A DNA stretch of 64,000 bases from Amphiura filiformis (taxonomy: Eukaryota; Echinodermata; Ophiuroidea; Amphilepidida; Amphiuridae). The translations under genes were made by a program, and so were the position numbers. The stretch lies in contig NC_092646.1 of assembly GCF_039555335.1 (NCBI RefSeq), positions 20,977,029 to 21,041,028 on the forward strand, read 5' to 3'. Numbering within the stretch: position 1 is the first letter of the stretch; each line of letters starts with the position of its first letter. Below the pieces are notes generated by a model. That model saw only the letters and a program-made list of their open reading frames with translations. It was not told the DNA's origin and searched no databases. Positions 10,677 to 21,169 of this stretch are shown here, one piece after another.

Positions 10677-11765
10677 CAGGGTGTAACAATAAAAATTTGT
10701 ACAATTGCATTTTGACTTCTCAAGAAAAAACTAAAAGAGTTACGGCACAGATGTTATATTCAATACAATCAGTAATATCTTGGCTAAAAGAAGACGTTTA
10801 GTTGGTTTCTTTACTAGCTTGGGTTCAAAAGTGATGTTCGATTAATTAAATCGTCCAGAAAACGTGTTGGGCCACTTTTGCCATGTTAGCGTATATCAAG
10901 TTTGAACCACGTAGATTGTGCTTATCGTGCATTTAACATCAAAAGAACTGACACAAAAGAATTATAAGTGGTGTTTGTTCATAATTATGATTAACATGAA
11001 CTTAATAATAATAAATGAAGTCATGAAATTTCTTACAAATTATCTTACAAATAAAGTAATTTCTCATATCCCTGAGATATTATTGGTAAAACCAAGAACA
11101 GTTTTTGCATCCATAAGTACAAAACAATAACATTTTGAAATTAAGTTCAGCTGGGCTTCTAGCTGTTTTGGGGCGACCACTTTTGCCAGCATTTCTGTTA
11201 ACAAATTCTACATACTTCTCATAGTTATATGTAATTCTATGCCTTGATGGAAGATGTGAGTTTGGAAAATGAGCTAGATAAACAATCTTATGGTTTCTGC
11301 TTGACTCCGTGTGCTACCGAATATCACAACCATAAAAATACGTTCTTCCAACGTGAATTGGGGTTGAAGGTGTTACGGTTTCTAGTAAATGAGGTTGTTA
11401 TGTCAGTGCTTAGTTGTTACTTTCAAAAACTCAAGGAGATATTCTATTATGTAATCATTTCTACCACTTCGAATACCCCATTGTTTAAATCGACCTATCA
11501 TAAGAACGCTGTCCAAAAAGCCCATGATTCAACTCTATTCAGTCACTTTTGTAACACTTAGACAAAAGTGGCCCAAGCGATTTTAAGACTAGGTTACATA
11601 ATTGGCTATATCTTCACTTGTATACCTACGATTTTATTGGAACAAAGCTTATCTGGTGGCTAAAGAAATTATCTTGATAGACATATAAATATCAAACCAA
11701 AAAATAGGCGGCATGCTTGTGTCATTCTATTTTCAAAATTGTACAAATTTTATTGTTACACCCTG
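10677..11765. mobile_element. Tc1/mariner-like DNA transposon, 1089 bp, defective
   Basis: Inverted ends of about 28-30 bp start CAGGGTGTAACAATAAAAAT and are flanked by TA (10675-10676, 11766-11767). Removing the element leaves a normal minisatellite unit junction. On the minus strand near 11130-11235 a short remnant reads GKSGRPKTARSP, like the linker after the DNA-binding domain of Tc1/mariner-type transposases. The rest of the transposase is absent or decayed, so it is non-autonomous. Confidence 0.85.
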
Positions 11766-12871
11766 TATATAGCAAGAAGTATTCACAAAGCAAGATCTGA
11801 GCCTTCATCTCAGGTCTGAGCATTTATGTGTGTATTGCAAGAAGTATTCACAAAGCAAGATCTGAGCCTTCATCTCAAGTCTGAGCATTTATGTGTGTAT
11901 TGCAAGAAGTATTCACAAAGCAAGATATCTGAGCCTTCATCTCAAGTCTGAGCATTTATGTGTGTATTGCAAGAAGTATTCACAAAGCAAGATCTGAGCC
12001 TTCATCTCAAGTCTGAGTATTTATGTGTGTATTGCAAGAAGTATTCACAAAGCAAGATCTGAGCCTTCATCTCAAGTCTGAGTATTTATGTGTGTATTGC
12101 AAGAAGTATTCACAAAGCAAGATCTGAGCCTTCATCTCAAGTCTGAGCATTTATGTGTGTATTGCAAGAAGTATTCACAAAGCAAGATCTGAGCCTTCAT
12201 CTCAAGTCTGAGCATTTATGTATGTATTGCAAGAAGTATTCACAAAGCAAGATCTGAGCCTTCATCTCAAGTCTGAGTATTTATGTGTGTATTGCAAGAA
12301 GTATTCACAAAGCAAGATCTGAGCCTTCATCTCAAATCTGAGCATTTATGTGTGTATTGCAAGAAGTATTCACAAAGCAAGATATCTGAGCCTTCATCTC
12401 AAATCTGAGCATTTATGTGTGTATTGCAAGAAGTATTCACACAGCAAGATATCTGAGCCTTCATCTCAAATCTGAGTATTTATGTATGTATTGCAAGAAG
12501 TATTCACAAAGCAAGATCTGAGCCTTCATCTCAGGTCTGAGCATTTATGTGTGTATTGCAAGAAGTATTCACAAAGTAAGATCTGAGCCTTCATCTCAAG
12601 TCTGAGCATTTATGTGTGTATTGCAAGAAGTATTCACAAAGCAAGATCTGAGCCTTCATCTTAGGTCTGAGCATTTATGTGTGTATTGCAAGAAGTATTC
12701 ACAAAGCAAGATCTGAGCCTTCATCTCAAGTCTGAGCATTTATGTGTGTATTGCAAGAAATATTCACAAAGCAAGATCTGAGCCTTCATCTCAAGTCTGA
12801 GCATTTATGTGTGTATTGCAAGAAGTATTCACAAAGCAAGATCTGAGCCTTCATCTCAAGTCTGAGCATTT

Positions 12872-13540
12872 ATGTGTGTATTGCAAGAAGTATTCACAAA
12901 GCAAGATCTGAGCCTTCATCTCAAATCTGAGTATTTATGTATGTATTGCAATAAGTATTCACACACCCAAGATCTGAGCCTTCATCTCAAATCTGAGCAT
13001 TTATTGCCAAAATATGCTGGACAGGTATCTATGGAGACACAACAACCTCATCCATATTTTTCTTTCCACATTTCAACAGTCGGAGGCATTTCGTAATTCT
13101 CATATTAAAATCTATGCCGATCTGGAAAATTATACCATAGGAGGGGGGACCATACCACCCAATATCATTTCCACGTCTCAAAAACCGGACATTGTGTTAT
13201 ACTGGCCTTCTGACAAGCGAGTCATTCTCTTTGAGTTGTCGGTACCATTTGAACCAAACATCAGTAAAGCTCATTACACCAAACTTGATCGCTATTCTTC
13301 CCTGGTTGCCGACATCACTAACGCCGGTACTGTTGCTCACTTGTTGCTGTTGAAGTAGGCTCAAGAGGCTTCATTGACGCCGACAACAAGAATAGTCTGA
13401 CGCGTCTGTCAAAAGATCTCAATCTTCCCACAAAGTATTCTGATCTCAAGACCCAGTTGATTAAATCGGCGCTAATGTCATCTTATTCCATTTTCATCGC
13501 CAGATATGAAACATCTTGGAATGTAAATGAAATTATTTAA
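12872..13540 (+). pseudogene. Retrotransposon C-terminal end: zinc knuckle and RLE-like domain
   Basis: The last minisatellite units stay open and run directly into non-repeat coding sequence: knuckle-like CMYCNKY...HLKSEH, then (after a frame change near 13015) RYLWRHNNL, then PDIVLYW and FELSVPFE, then (after another frame change near 13330) VEVGSRGFIDADN, ending at TAA 13538-13540. A knuckle followed by an RHN motif and then a PD...E-x-S/T-V-P core is the order found downstream of reverse transcriptase in non-LTR retrotransposons that use a restriction-like (PD-(D/E)XK) endonuclease. No reverse transcriptase was found upstream. At least two frameshifts make this a relic. The exact clade is not assigned. 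Confidence 0.62.
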
Positions 13541-13681
13541 CTTTTTCTTCCCGCCATGAGTATTTCCAATTTATTTAAATGTTTGTATTTTTGTCCTGCC
13601 TTGCCTGCAACCGGAATGGGTTGCAGTAGATCTGGGCTTTATATGTGTTTTTCTTTATGTTGAATAAAGATGATTTATATA
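13541..13681 (+). other. 3' untranslated region of the retroelement relic
   Basis: After the TAA stop come T-rich sequence, a short stem (GCAACCGG...GGGTTGC) and AATAAA at 13663-13668. The minisatellite then resumes. The poly(A)-type signal fits a retrotransposon 3' end. Confidence 0.5.
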
Positions 13682-15288
13682 GTATTGCAAGAAGTATTCA
13701 GAAGTATTCACAAAGCAAGATCTGAGCCTTCATCTGAAGTCTGAGCATTTATGTGTGTATTGCAAGAAGTATTCACAAAGCGAGATATCTGAGCCTTCAT
13801 CTCAAGTCTGAGCATTTATGTGTGTATTGCAAGAAGTATTCACAAAGCAAGATCTGAGCCTTCATCTCAAGTCTGAGCATTTATGTGTGTATTGCAAGAA
13901 GTATTCACAAAGTAAGATCTGAGCCTTCATCTCAAGTCGGAGCATTTATGTGTGTATTGCAAGAAGTATTCACATAGTTAAGATCTGAGCCTTCATCTCA
14001 AGTCTGAGCATTTATGTGTGTATTGCAAGAAGTATTCACATAGCAAGATCTGAGCCTTCATCTCAAGTCTGAGCATTTATGTGTGTATTGCAAGAAGTAT
14101 TCACAAAGCGAGATATCTGAGCCTTCATCTCAAGTCTGAGCATTTATGTGTGTATTGCAAGAAGTATTCACAAAGCAAGATCTGAGCCTTCATCTCAAAT
14201 CTGAGCATTTATGTGTGTATTGCAAGAAGTATTCACAAAGTAAGATCTGAGCCTTCATCTCAAGTCGGAGCATTTATGTGTGTATTGCAAGAGGTATTCA
14301 CATAGTTAAGATCTGAGCCTTCATCTCAAGTCTGAGCATTTATGTGTGTATTGCAAGAAGTATTCACAAAGCGAGATATCTGAGCCTTCATCTCAAGTCT
14401 GAGCATTTATGTGTGTATTGCAAGAAGTATTCACAAAGTAAGATCTGAGCCTTTATCTCAAGTCGGAGCATTTATGTGTGTATTGCAAGAGGTATTCACA
14501 AAGTAAGATCTGAGCCTTCATCTCAAGTCTGAGCATTTATGTGTGTATTGCAAGAAGTATTCACAAAGCGAGATATCTGAGCCTTCATCTCAAGTCTGAG
14601 CATTTATGTGTGTATTGCAAGAAGTATTCACAAAGTAAGATCTGAGCCTTCATCTCAAGTCGGAGCATTTATGTGTGTATTGCAAGAAGTATTCACAAAG
14701 CAAGATCTGAGCCTTCATCTCAAATCTGAGCATTTATGTGTGTATTGCAAGAAGTATTCACAAAGCAAGATCTGAGCCTTCATCTCAAGTCTGAGCATTT
14801 ATGTGTGTATTGCAAGAGGTATTCACATAGTTAAGATCTGAGCCTTCATCTCAAGTCTGAGCATTTATGTGTGTATTGCAAGAAGTATTCACACATCCAA
14901 GATCTGAGCCTTCATCTCAAGTCTGAGCATTTATGTGTGTATTGCAAGAGGTATTCACAAAGTAAGATCTGAGCCTTCATCTCAAGTCTGAGCATTTATG
15001 TGTGTATTGCAAGAAGTATTCACAAAGCAAGATCTGAGCCTTCATCTCAAGTCTGAGCATTTATGTGTGTATTACAAGAAGTATTCACAAAGCAAGATCT
15101 GAACCTTCGTCTCTTCATATTTTCATCATTCAATTCTGCTGATGGTAAAATTTCATCCGCAGAATGGTTTCCAAGACATTAGATGGATGCCTAAAATAAA
15201 AATTGGGATTATTTGAATTCAATTGGTAAATTTAACACAGTTAGTAATATAGGAATGAGAAAATTCCTGTGTGGCAACACATTGTAAA

Positions 15289-15535
15289 CAGGGTTGCCAA
15301 ACCCGCGATTTGGTAGCCCAATTGGGCGACTTTTGAAGATTTTCCCCGCGACTTTTGACAATTTCCTGTCCCATAGAAACCAATGGTTAAGAAAAAATTT
15401 GGGTGACTTTTCAACATTGGCTCCCGCGACTTCTGATAATTTCATGCCCCATAGAAACCAATGGTAAAGAGAAAAATTGGGCGACTTTTCGATTATTTGA
15501 CCCGCGATTCGGGCTGAAATCTTTTGGCAACTCTG
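15289..15535. mobile_element. hAT-type MITE, 247 bp
   Basis: The ends are CAGGGTTGCCAAA and TTTTGGCAACTCTG in inverted orientation, with an 8-bp duplication ATTGTAAA at 15281-15288 and 15536-15543. The 8-bp duplication and CAGGGTTGCC-type end fit hAT. Inside, an ~82-bp unit (CCCATAGAAACCAATGGT) is present twice. Confidence 0.88.
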
Positions 15536-15543
15536 ATTGTAAA

Positions 15544-16249
15544 TGATTTGTGATTGTATAGCGGGGTCTGGTCTTGCAGCTGGAGGTCATCAGGATTGTA
15601 CCAACCTCTTGCAGGTGGTCCTTGTCTCAGCCTTGTTGTAGCGATTGGATGACAGTTGCCTTTTATTTTTCACAATGCAGAGTTGGAATGTGCCCATAGG
15701 ATATCTTGATGTTGCTGTATCCTCATGAATATTACTGTTGGCCCTCATATATATGTCTATTAACATCTGTTATATCAAGTTTTTGCACCAGTTCTTCTCC
15801 ATGCAATTGTGAATAAAAAGTCAATAGAAATACTAAGTAGATAGAAATAGAAATACTAAGTAGATAGAAATAGCAGATAGAAATGATGATAATTCTGAAA
15901 GAGGTGTTTCTTAAACAGTGACCAGAATTTAATCAATTTCCTTGATACCATCATTCCAAAGTTTAATTGCATTATTGGCGGCATCACCCCAGTGAGCATT
16001 ACAAAAGTACAAGAAACAACAAACTCGGCTTCTGCAGCTTCCAATTGTACAAATCTGTCTTCCAAAAAGATAATATGCGGCTCCCTCTGGTCAAAAAGGT
16101 TTTCTGCCAGAAAGCACACATACAGATGCAAGTATCTCCCCCTGCAATGTATCTCTTGTCTTGCTCCCTCTATGATCACTTATTACCATACTTGATACCT
16201 CTATAATATGATCACTTGTTACCACCATTGATACATCTATCACCTATAC
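15544..16249. other. No recognised gene; possible LINE tail on minus strand
   Basis: Mostly featureless. On the minus strand around 15880-16000 a broken frame reads AIKLWNDGI, then FKKHLFQ. This loosely resembles the end of some LINE ORF2 proteins but is too short to assign. Confidence 0.25.
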
Positions 16250-16663
16250 CAGTCAACATTAATGGGTATATTTTCACGGGGAAATTTTCTGGACACGTGA
16301 CCAATGCGTATCAATGTAAGTGTAACCTCGAGCCTGATCTCTGACCCCGGGCGGTGACCTCGCTATTCAAGTCTTATAGTAATTTTGAATTAGAATAGTA
16401 TTCTTGGCCCAAATTTTGATAGAAATTTGTGTATTGCAAATTTATTGAATATCATGCAATCTTAATTTCTTCACAATATCATCAAAACGTAATTTCAAAA
16501 ACATCTACCTACGGAAAAAATATTTATCTACGGAAACTCTTACCATAATATTATTAACTTGCGACAAGTTGCTTATTTTGCATCCATAATGCTATGTCTG
16601 CGCCCATGGGTGTCATGTGTCCAGAAAATTTTCCAGTGAAAATTTATCTATTAATTCTGACTG
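16250..16663. mobile_element. TIR element, 414 bp
   Basis: Long imperfect inverted ends of about 55 bp begin CAGTCAACATTAAT at the left and end ATTAATTCTGACTG at the right. Both arms share GGAAAATTTTCTGGACAC-type sequence. A TATAC flank occurs on both sides (16245-16249, 16664-16668). No coding sequence. Confidence 0.75.
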
Positions 16664-17431
16664 TATACCTTTGTTACCTCTATGATAACGTTCCACACTG
16701 ATGTTGCCGTTCAACATTCATATTTATAATGTAAGAAGTTGTTTCACAAAGGGATATTTCAAACTACCAGAGGAGAATTATGTGATCCGTTTTACGAGTG
16801 CTGTTAGTGGGGTCAAAGAAAATCTTTTGACATTTTACTTCTACTTATTCTCAACACCAGTGTTTGTCCTGCTTTCCATTGGTTTGCTGGTTACCTTCCA
16901 GAATAAAAAGACAACTTAATCAAGGCAATCTTTTTGACCCCCTCCATTGTAAATAGTGAATGGTTCCCATGCACATTTTAAAAGACTGGTGGTTGAATGT
17001 GTCCGTCTTCATCAACTCTGCTATCATATCACCTATTGATTCCTCCCAACAGGGTTACATGTCCGAATGGCTTTTATGTCGTGTTTTTTTCCGGGGGGGG
17101 GGGGGTGTCAGTACAGTAATTTTTTTGAAATAATTTGTTCCTGTCTAAGTTCCCAGTTTTTTTCAGAGCTGTAGCTTCAATGGATAAGAAAGTGTGGTGG
17201 TCATGCAGCACATGGAAAGAATTTCCTGGTGGCACCTATAATTTCTAAATTTGATAATCTTACATGTCGCAAAGACTTGTGAATGCCTAATCCCCATCTC
17301 AGAAAATAAACGGAATGAATGAGTGATTTTCACATACTGACTTGTTTCCATTTTTATTTCAAACTGAAAATTTTACCTTCCTTTCTTTTTGGTGCATACA
17401 TGGAGGTGAGGTGAGTGAAGAAAACCATTAC
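16664..17431. other. No recognised feature
   Basis: Contains a G-run at 17093-17105 and a short hydrophobic open frame at 16701-16919 with no recognisable family. Nothing else could be supported. Confidence 0.4.
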
Positions 17432-17527
17432 CTGTGTTTTGCTTTTCAAGGCAGCTGCTCAGGAGTTCATGAATAGCAGCTACTGTGTCTTGTATAACTA
17501 CATTTTGTGCTGAGAATTCAGCCACAT
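17432..17527 (-). CDS. Candidate internal exon, unknown gene
   Basis: On the minus strand a 96-bp stretch lies between an acceptor (GTTTACACAG) and a donor (GTAATGG), and reads DVAEFSAQNVVIQDTVAAIH then ELLSSCLEKQNT. It keeps the frame (32 codons), and the amino-acid composition looks coding. No partner exon was joined with confidence. A second weak minus-strand exon candidate sits at 20594-20652. It could be an exon of a host gene lying mostly outside what can be read here, or chance. Confidence 0.35.
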
Positions 17528-19473
17528 CTGTGTAAACAGTGTAATGCAAACAAGGCATTTATAATCACATCATATTTTTGCCAAGATAGAATATGTAATT
17601 TGTTACTGCATTTTTATCCAATATAATTATTTATATAACAAAGATAATTAAACATAAAAATTACTAACACATGATACAACTTGAAATAGACAAATATAAT
17701 TTAAGTACAACTACAACATGATAAAATAGAAAGCAATTAAATATAAGCAGTTTTAAAAACCAGTGTGTGAAGCAAGCATTATATGTAATACGAATTAAGA
17801 CACAAATATCATAAAAAATGCTTGTGGCAGGAGTGTCAAACTTGATATAACCCAAAAGACTTGGAAACATTTTCAAGTGACAAGAGCGTATTTTGAGCTA
17901 TATATACCCGGAAAAAGATATCATCTCCCAACAATGATTTTTTGGTTAAAAATAATAACTTAATTCAAGTTAGGTTCTTTTGCCATAAAAAGTGTTGTAT
18001 TTCAATGATTTTTTTTTTGGCTTAGCTTAAGTTGCCATGAAAAGATGCAGTCTTCAACAATTGGAGGAATGGTATAATTCTGACTAGGGTCCTTCTGCCA
18101 AGAAAATAATATTTCTAGAGATAGCCTAACTTTACATACGCCCATTTGCGTATTTGCATATTTAGTAAAAATATGTCAAAAATGTACAAATGCTTGAGAT
18201 GGGCCCTAACTTGAAAATGCATGAGTTTTGTGACTTGAGATCATCAGAAATGGGAAGAGTACCATTGATTTACCATTATGTGTCATTAAGTCAAAATATA
18301 TAGGGCCCGCAGTGATGTATTCTTTCATAGACACACTCAGAGACTGCGTCCATCTCAGAAATTATAAATAAATGCAGTTAAAATGTGTTTCAAGTTCTGA
18401 CTAGTTTTCATTAATTTCAAGTTTGTAGACAGAGAGAGAGAGAGTTATGTGAGAGATTCTCTCATCATTGTAGGTCATGCACCATACATTGAAAGCCCTT
18501 ACATGTCATTATGAACAAGGTATCCTACAGTGAAATTGTTTTCCTTGCTTCATATGGCTTAATCTTTGAAAAGGCTGACAACCGTCTTTCATGCCATCAT
18601 CTACACCGCTGCCTCTGTGCATTCTAGATGCTCCTGTCAGCTTTCACCCTCCAGGGCCCTAACCAACAGTTCACCAGTTGCATGATAAGCACACCAAAAC
18701 TACCGTATATAAAGCAGGTAATATTGAAACATTATAGCAATATTAAAAAACAGGCAACGGAAAATAGCCGTAGCAAAATTCAATCAATATCATTATAAAA
18801 ATCAATGTACATAAACGTATGCAACAGAGTTATAAAGAAAACCACCGGCATCTCGAACATGGCCGAAAAATCATAGCGCACGCTGGTTACGGGGAAACTG
18901 GGAATCAACTTTAATAGGCCTAATGAGAAACTTCATGTGGAAAAGATCTACCGGTAATGTGCTGGTCCATCATGTGCCTGTATGTTCTTTTGAAGTACAG
19001 CATGTGGCCTGTTATGTTTTCCATGCCCATCAACAGGAATGATGCTACCATACTTGCAGCAAGACCACTCTGTTTAGGCTTGTTGCATATCCTTTCCTAC
19101 ATACAACTTTGTAATCATCTCCATGCATGTTTATGCGTCCCTTATCCCTTCCATTCCATTATCATAAAGGATGTAATGAACCGAGATGAAGTTATACACC
19201 ATTCAGAAATAGTGACTGCCAGGAATGGATACCAGAGAAGTCGGAGAGGCAGCAGAACATTATTGTTTCATGTATTTGTCATCAAATAAAAATGGCATTA
19301 TATGTGGGATGTAGCTTGTACCCCAACATTTTACCCCTTGATACTTAAATTCAACTATATGTGCACACTCTTTAGAAATCCTCAAACTGCTTGAAGTCAC
19401 TTACAGACATCTGTAAAAAGAGTTGTTCCTCTCTCAGTATTTCCTGGTATAGATAGAGTTGGCTTCTTTACCT
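17528..19473. other. AT-rich spacer without recognised feature
   Basis: Contains a short GA run (18430-18443) and generic AT-rich sequence. Short open frames here have no convincing composition or splice context. Confidence 0.45.
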
Positions 19474-19803
19474 CTATGTTCCATCCCATGCAGCCTCATT
19501 TAAGGTACTCATCTTTTCTACTGAGTGCATTTTCGAATTGTGTGATGCATAGTGCATCCTACACTGCAAGTCCAAATCATTTATCATGAAATACTCCGCA
19601 TTCCTAATATTCACCATCCTTTCGCCTGTCCCAACTCCTGGTCCTGCATTAGATGACTGAATATCCACTGGCCTATGACGAGGTAGGTTCTCTTTACATA
19701 ACTTTTGAAGAAAATTGTTGACGTCTATATATACTAGTTGTTGAAAAAGTAATATCTTCAAGGGAAGGGAACTCCTCAAGGAAATCTTACAAGGGATGCA
19801 CAC
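19474..19803 (-). pseudogene. Integrase/transposase-like fragment
   Basis: The minus-strand frame reads SNAGPGVGTGERMVNIRNAE, then DLDLQCRMHYASHNSKMHSV, then NEAAWDG and a stop. The spacing GPGVG...E.R.AE......D...R.HYA..NS...VE......DG resembles an RNase H-fold integrase-like segment that recurs in uncharacterised mobile-element proteins of invertebrates (GPGVGVSN, then E-x-R-x-x-E, then a DSGxNExERTN-like motif). The metal-binding residues cannot be assigned with certainty. Only about 85 codons are credible. Confidence 0.35.
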
Positions 19804-20593
19804 ATTTCTCTCATCCTTGGAATGTGATGCATGCAGGTATTGTCAAGGATTCTCGAGTACTTATATACTATAGGATAAGCCACTCGTTTGCGCAAATGAA
19901 GTCAGTCATTCAGCCTATGCGTGATAATGCATGTGATGGCATAGTACCCCTGTACGTGTATGAGTGTATAACCTGTGGAAGAGATGATGCAATGTTTACG
20001 TCATCGTTTCCAAAAAAATTAAATGGCGAAAAACGGCGAACATTTGGTCGAATCTTTCTATTACTATCATATCGTGAAAAACCAAATAGCAGAGGAGTTA
20101 GCTCAATATGCTAGGAAAATATTCTGTTCGAGGACCCTATGACGAGACTCGCTAAATAAGCTGTATTTTTGCTGGAAGGGGTCCGAAAAATTGGCAGTCG
20201 ATGGGCGCCATCTTGGATAAATTTGGTGTACTGAAAATGCCCAGCAACTGTCAATCAAATACGAACTTGTCAATTGAATATAGGATAAGTCTGTTCCATC
20301 GTGGCAGAAGTACGCTGCAACGTTGTTGTGCGAACCGTCTTGTAAATTTTAGGCTAAGGTGCCTGAGCGTTACCAGGACGTTACTAGGTGTACTGAAAAA
20401 GCCTAGCAACTGTCACTCAAACTGCCGATGTGTCAATTAAGTTGCCGTAAAGTGACTTCAATTTTTATACAGGGTTTGAATACGAGTGTCACAGCCCTGG
20501 TATTGTTGTATTGCTTCCAGTTATCCAATTATGGACTGAACCCTGTGGAGTTCCACCTTGTGCCGTACGTAGGAGCTCTCTCATCTCTCTAAA
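19804..20593. other. No recognised gene
   Basis: Within it, TACTGAAAAxGCCxAGCAACTGTCA occurs twice (near 20229 and 20391). This suggests a diverged duplicated segment of about 160 bp. No coding function was assigned. Confidence 0.35.
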
Positions 20594-20652
20594 ACTCTCT
20601 ACCTTCAGTGATCTTCATGTAGTTGCCTGCTATATCCATAGAGTATAACCTG
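20594..20652 (-). CDS. Weak candidate exon, unknown gene
   Basis: On the minus strand, TTTTGTGTTTCAG precedes 59 bp reading LYSMDIAGNYMKITE, followed by a GTAGAG donor. It is short and supported only by splice signals and composition. It lies upstream, in minus-strand order, of the integrase-like fragment and of the 17432-17527 candidate. Confidence 0.22.
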
Positions 20653-21169
20653 AAACACAAAACATGAGCAAAACAATTAAGTATTAACATTTTAAGCTAT
20701 GTTTGTCTAGCTTAGTAGGGATGATATTATCATCTTACTGCGAAGTGAACATTTCCTTTCCACCAATAATTTCAGAGCCAAAACTTGTGTAACCCTTCAA
20801 TGGCAGGTCGAACCAATAGTTTTAAAAAGTGAAACATGGATCAACCATAGGCCCTATATTTAAGAAAAAAACCCTTGTAAACAAGTGCAACTTTCCATGG
20901 ATTTCCTTGGCCATTTGATGGATGTTTACGCTTGAATAGCCGTGAGGCCTTTAAAAAATTGTTTGCTTGTCCATATATCACTTTCTGAAGTTGGGTCGGT
21001 CGGTCGGAAAAGGTTTTTTTTTTTGTTTTTTTTTAGGTTCTGTGCTAGCCACTTGCACCTTAATTGTAGCTCTTCTACATTTAGGCCTACATTTAATGAA
21101 GTCCACTTGTGTGTAAATGGGATCTTTTGAAATCTTGATGTGCACTCCCCTGGCTGAAATTTGATACAC
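20653..21169. other. Spacer before satellite
   Basis: T-rich low-complexity sequence (21015-21035) and a GGTCGGTCGG run. The satellite-type word GATACACTTTTGATAC begins near 21163. Confidence 0.4.

Larger units (their letters stand above)
10148..15105 (+). repeat. ~65-bp minisatellite, about 50 units
   Basis: Units of 65-67 bp carry the core AAGTATTCACAAAGC, GATCTGAGCCTTCATCTC and GAGCATTTATGTGTGTATTG. They occupy 10148-10675, 11768-12995 and 13682-15105. Two insertions split the array: a DNA transposon at 10677-11765 and retroelement coding and 3' sequence at about 12996-13681. In one frame a unit reads QDLSLHLKSEHLCVYC, a C-x2-C...H-x4-H zinc-knuckle-like pattern. Units of 65 and 67 bp break the frame, so the array as a whole does not code. 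Confidence 0.93.

Noticed and set aside
10148..15105. A CRISPR-like array of ~65-bp repeats
   Set aside because: There are no distinct spacers. The whole unit repeats, and the genomic context is eukaryotic.
10148..15105. A multi-finger C2H2 zinc-finger gene
   Set aside because: Most units are 65 or 67 bp and contain stops, so the frame is lost. Only the last one or two units before 13000 stay open.
16701..16919. A small membrane protein
   Set aside because: The reading frame is short and AT-rich, with no homologue recognised, no splice context and no repeat support.
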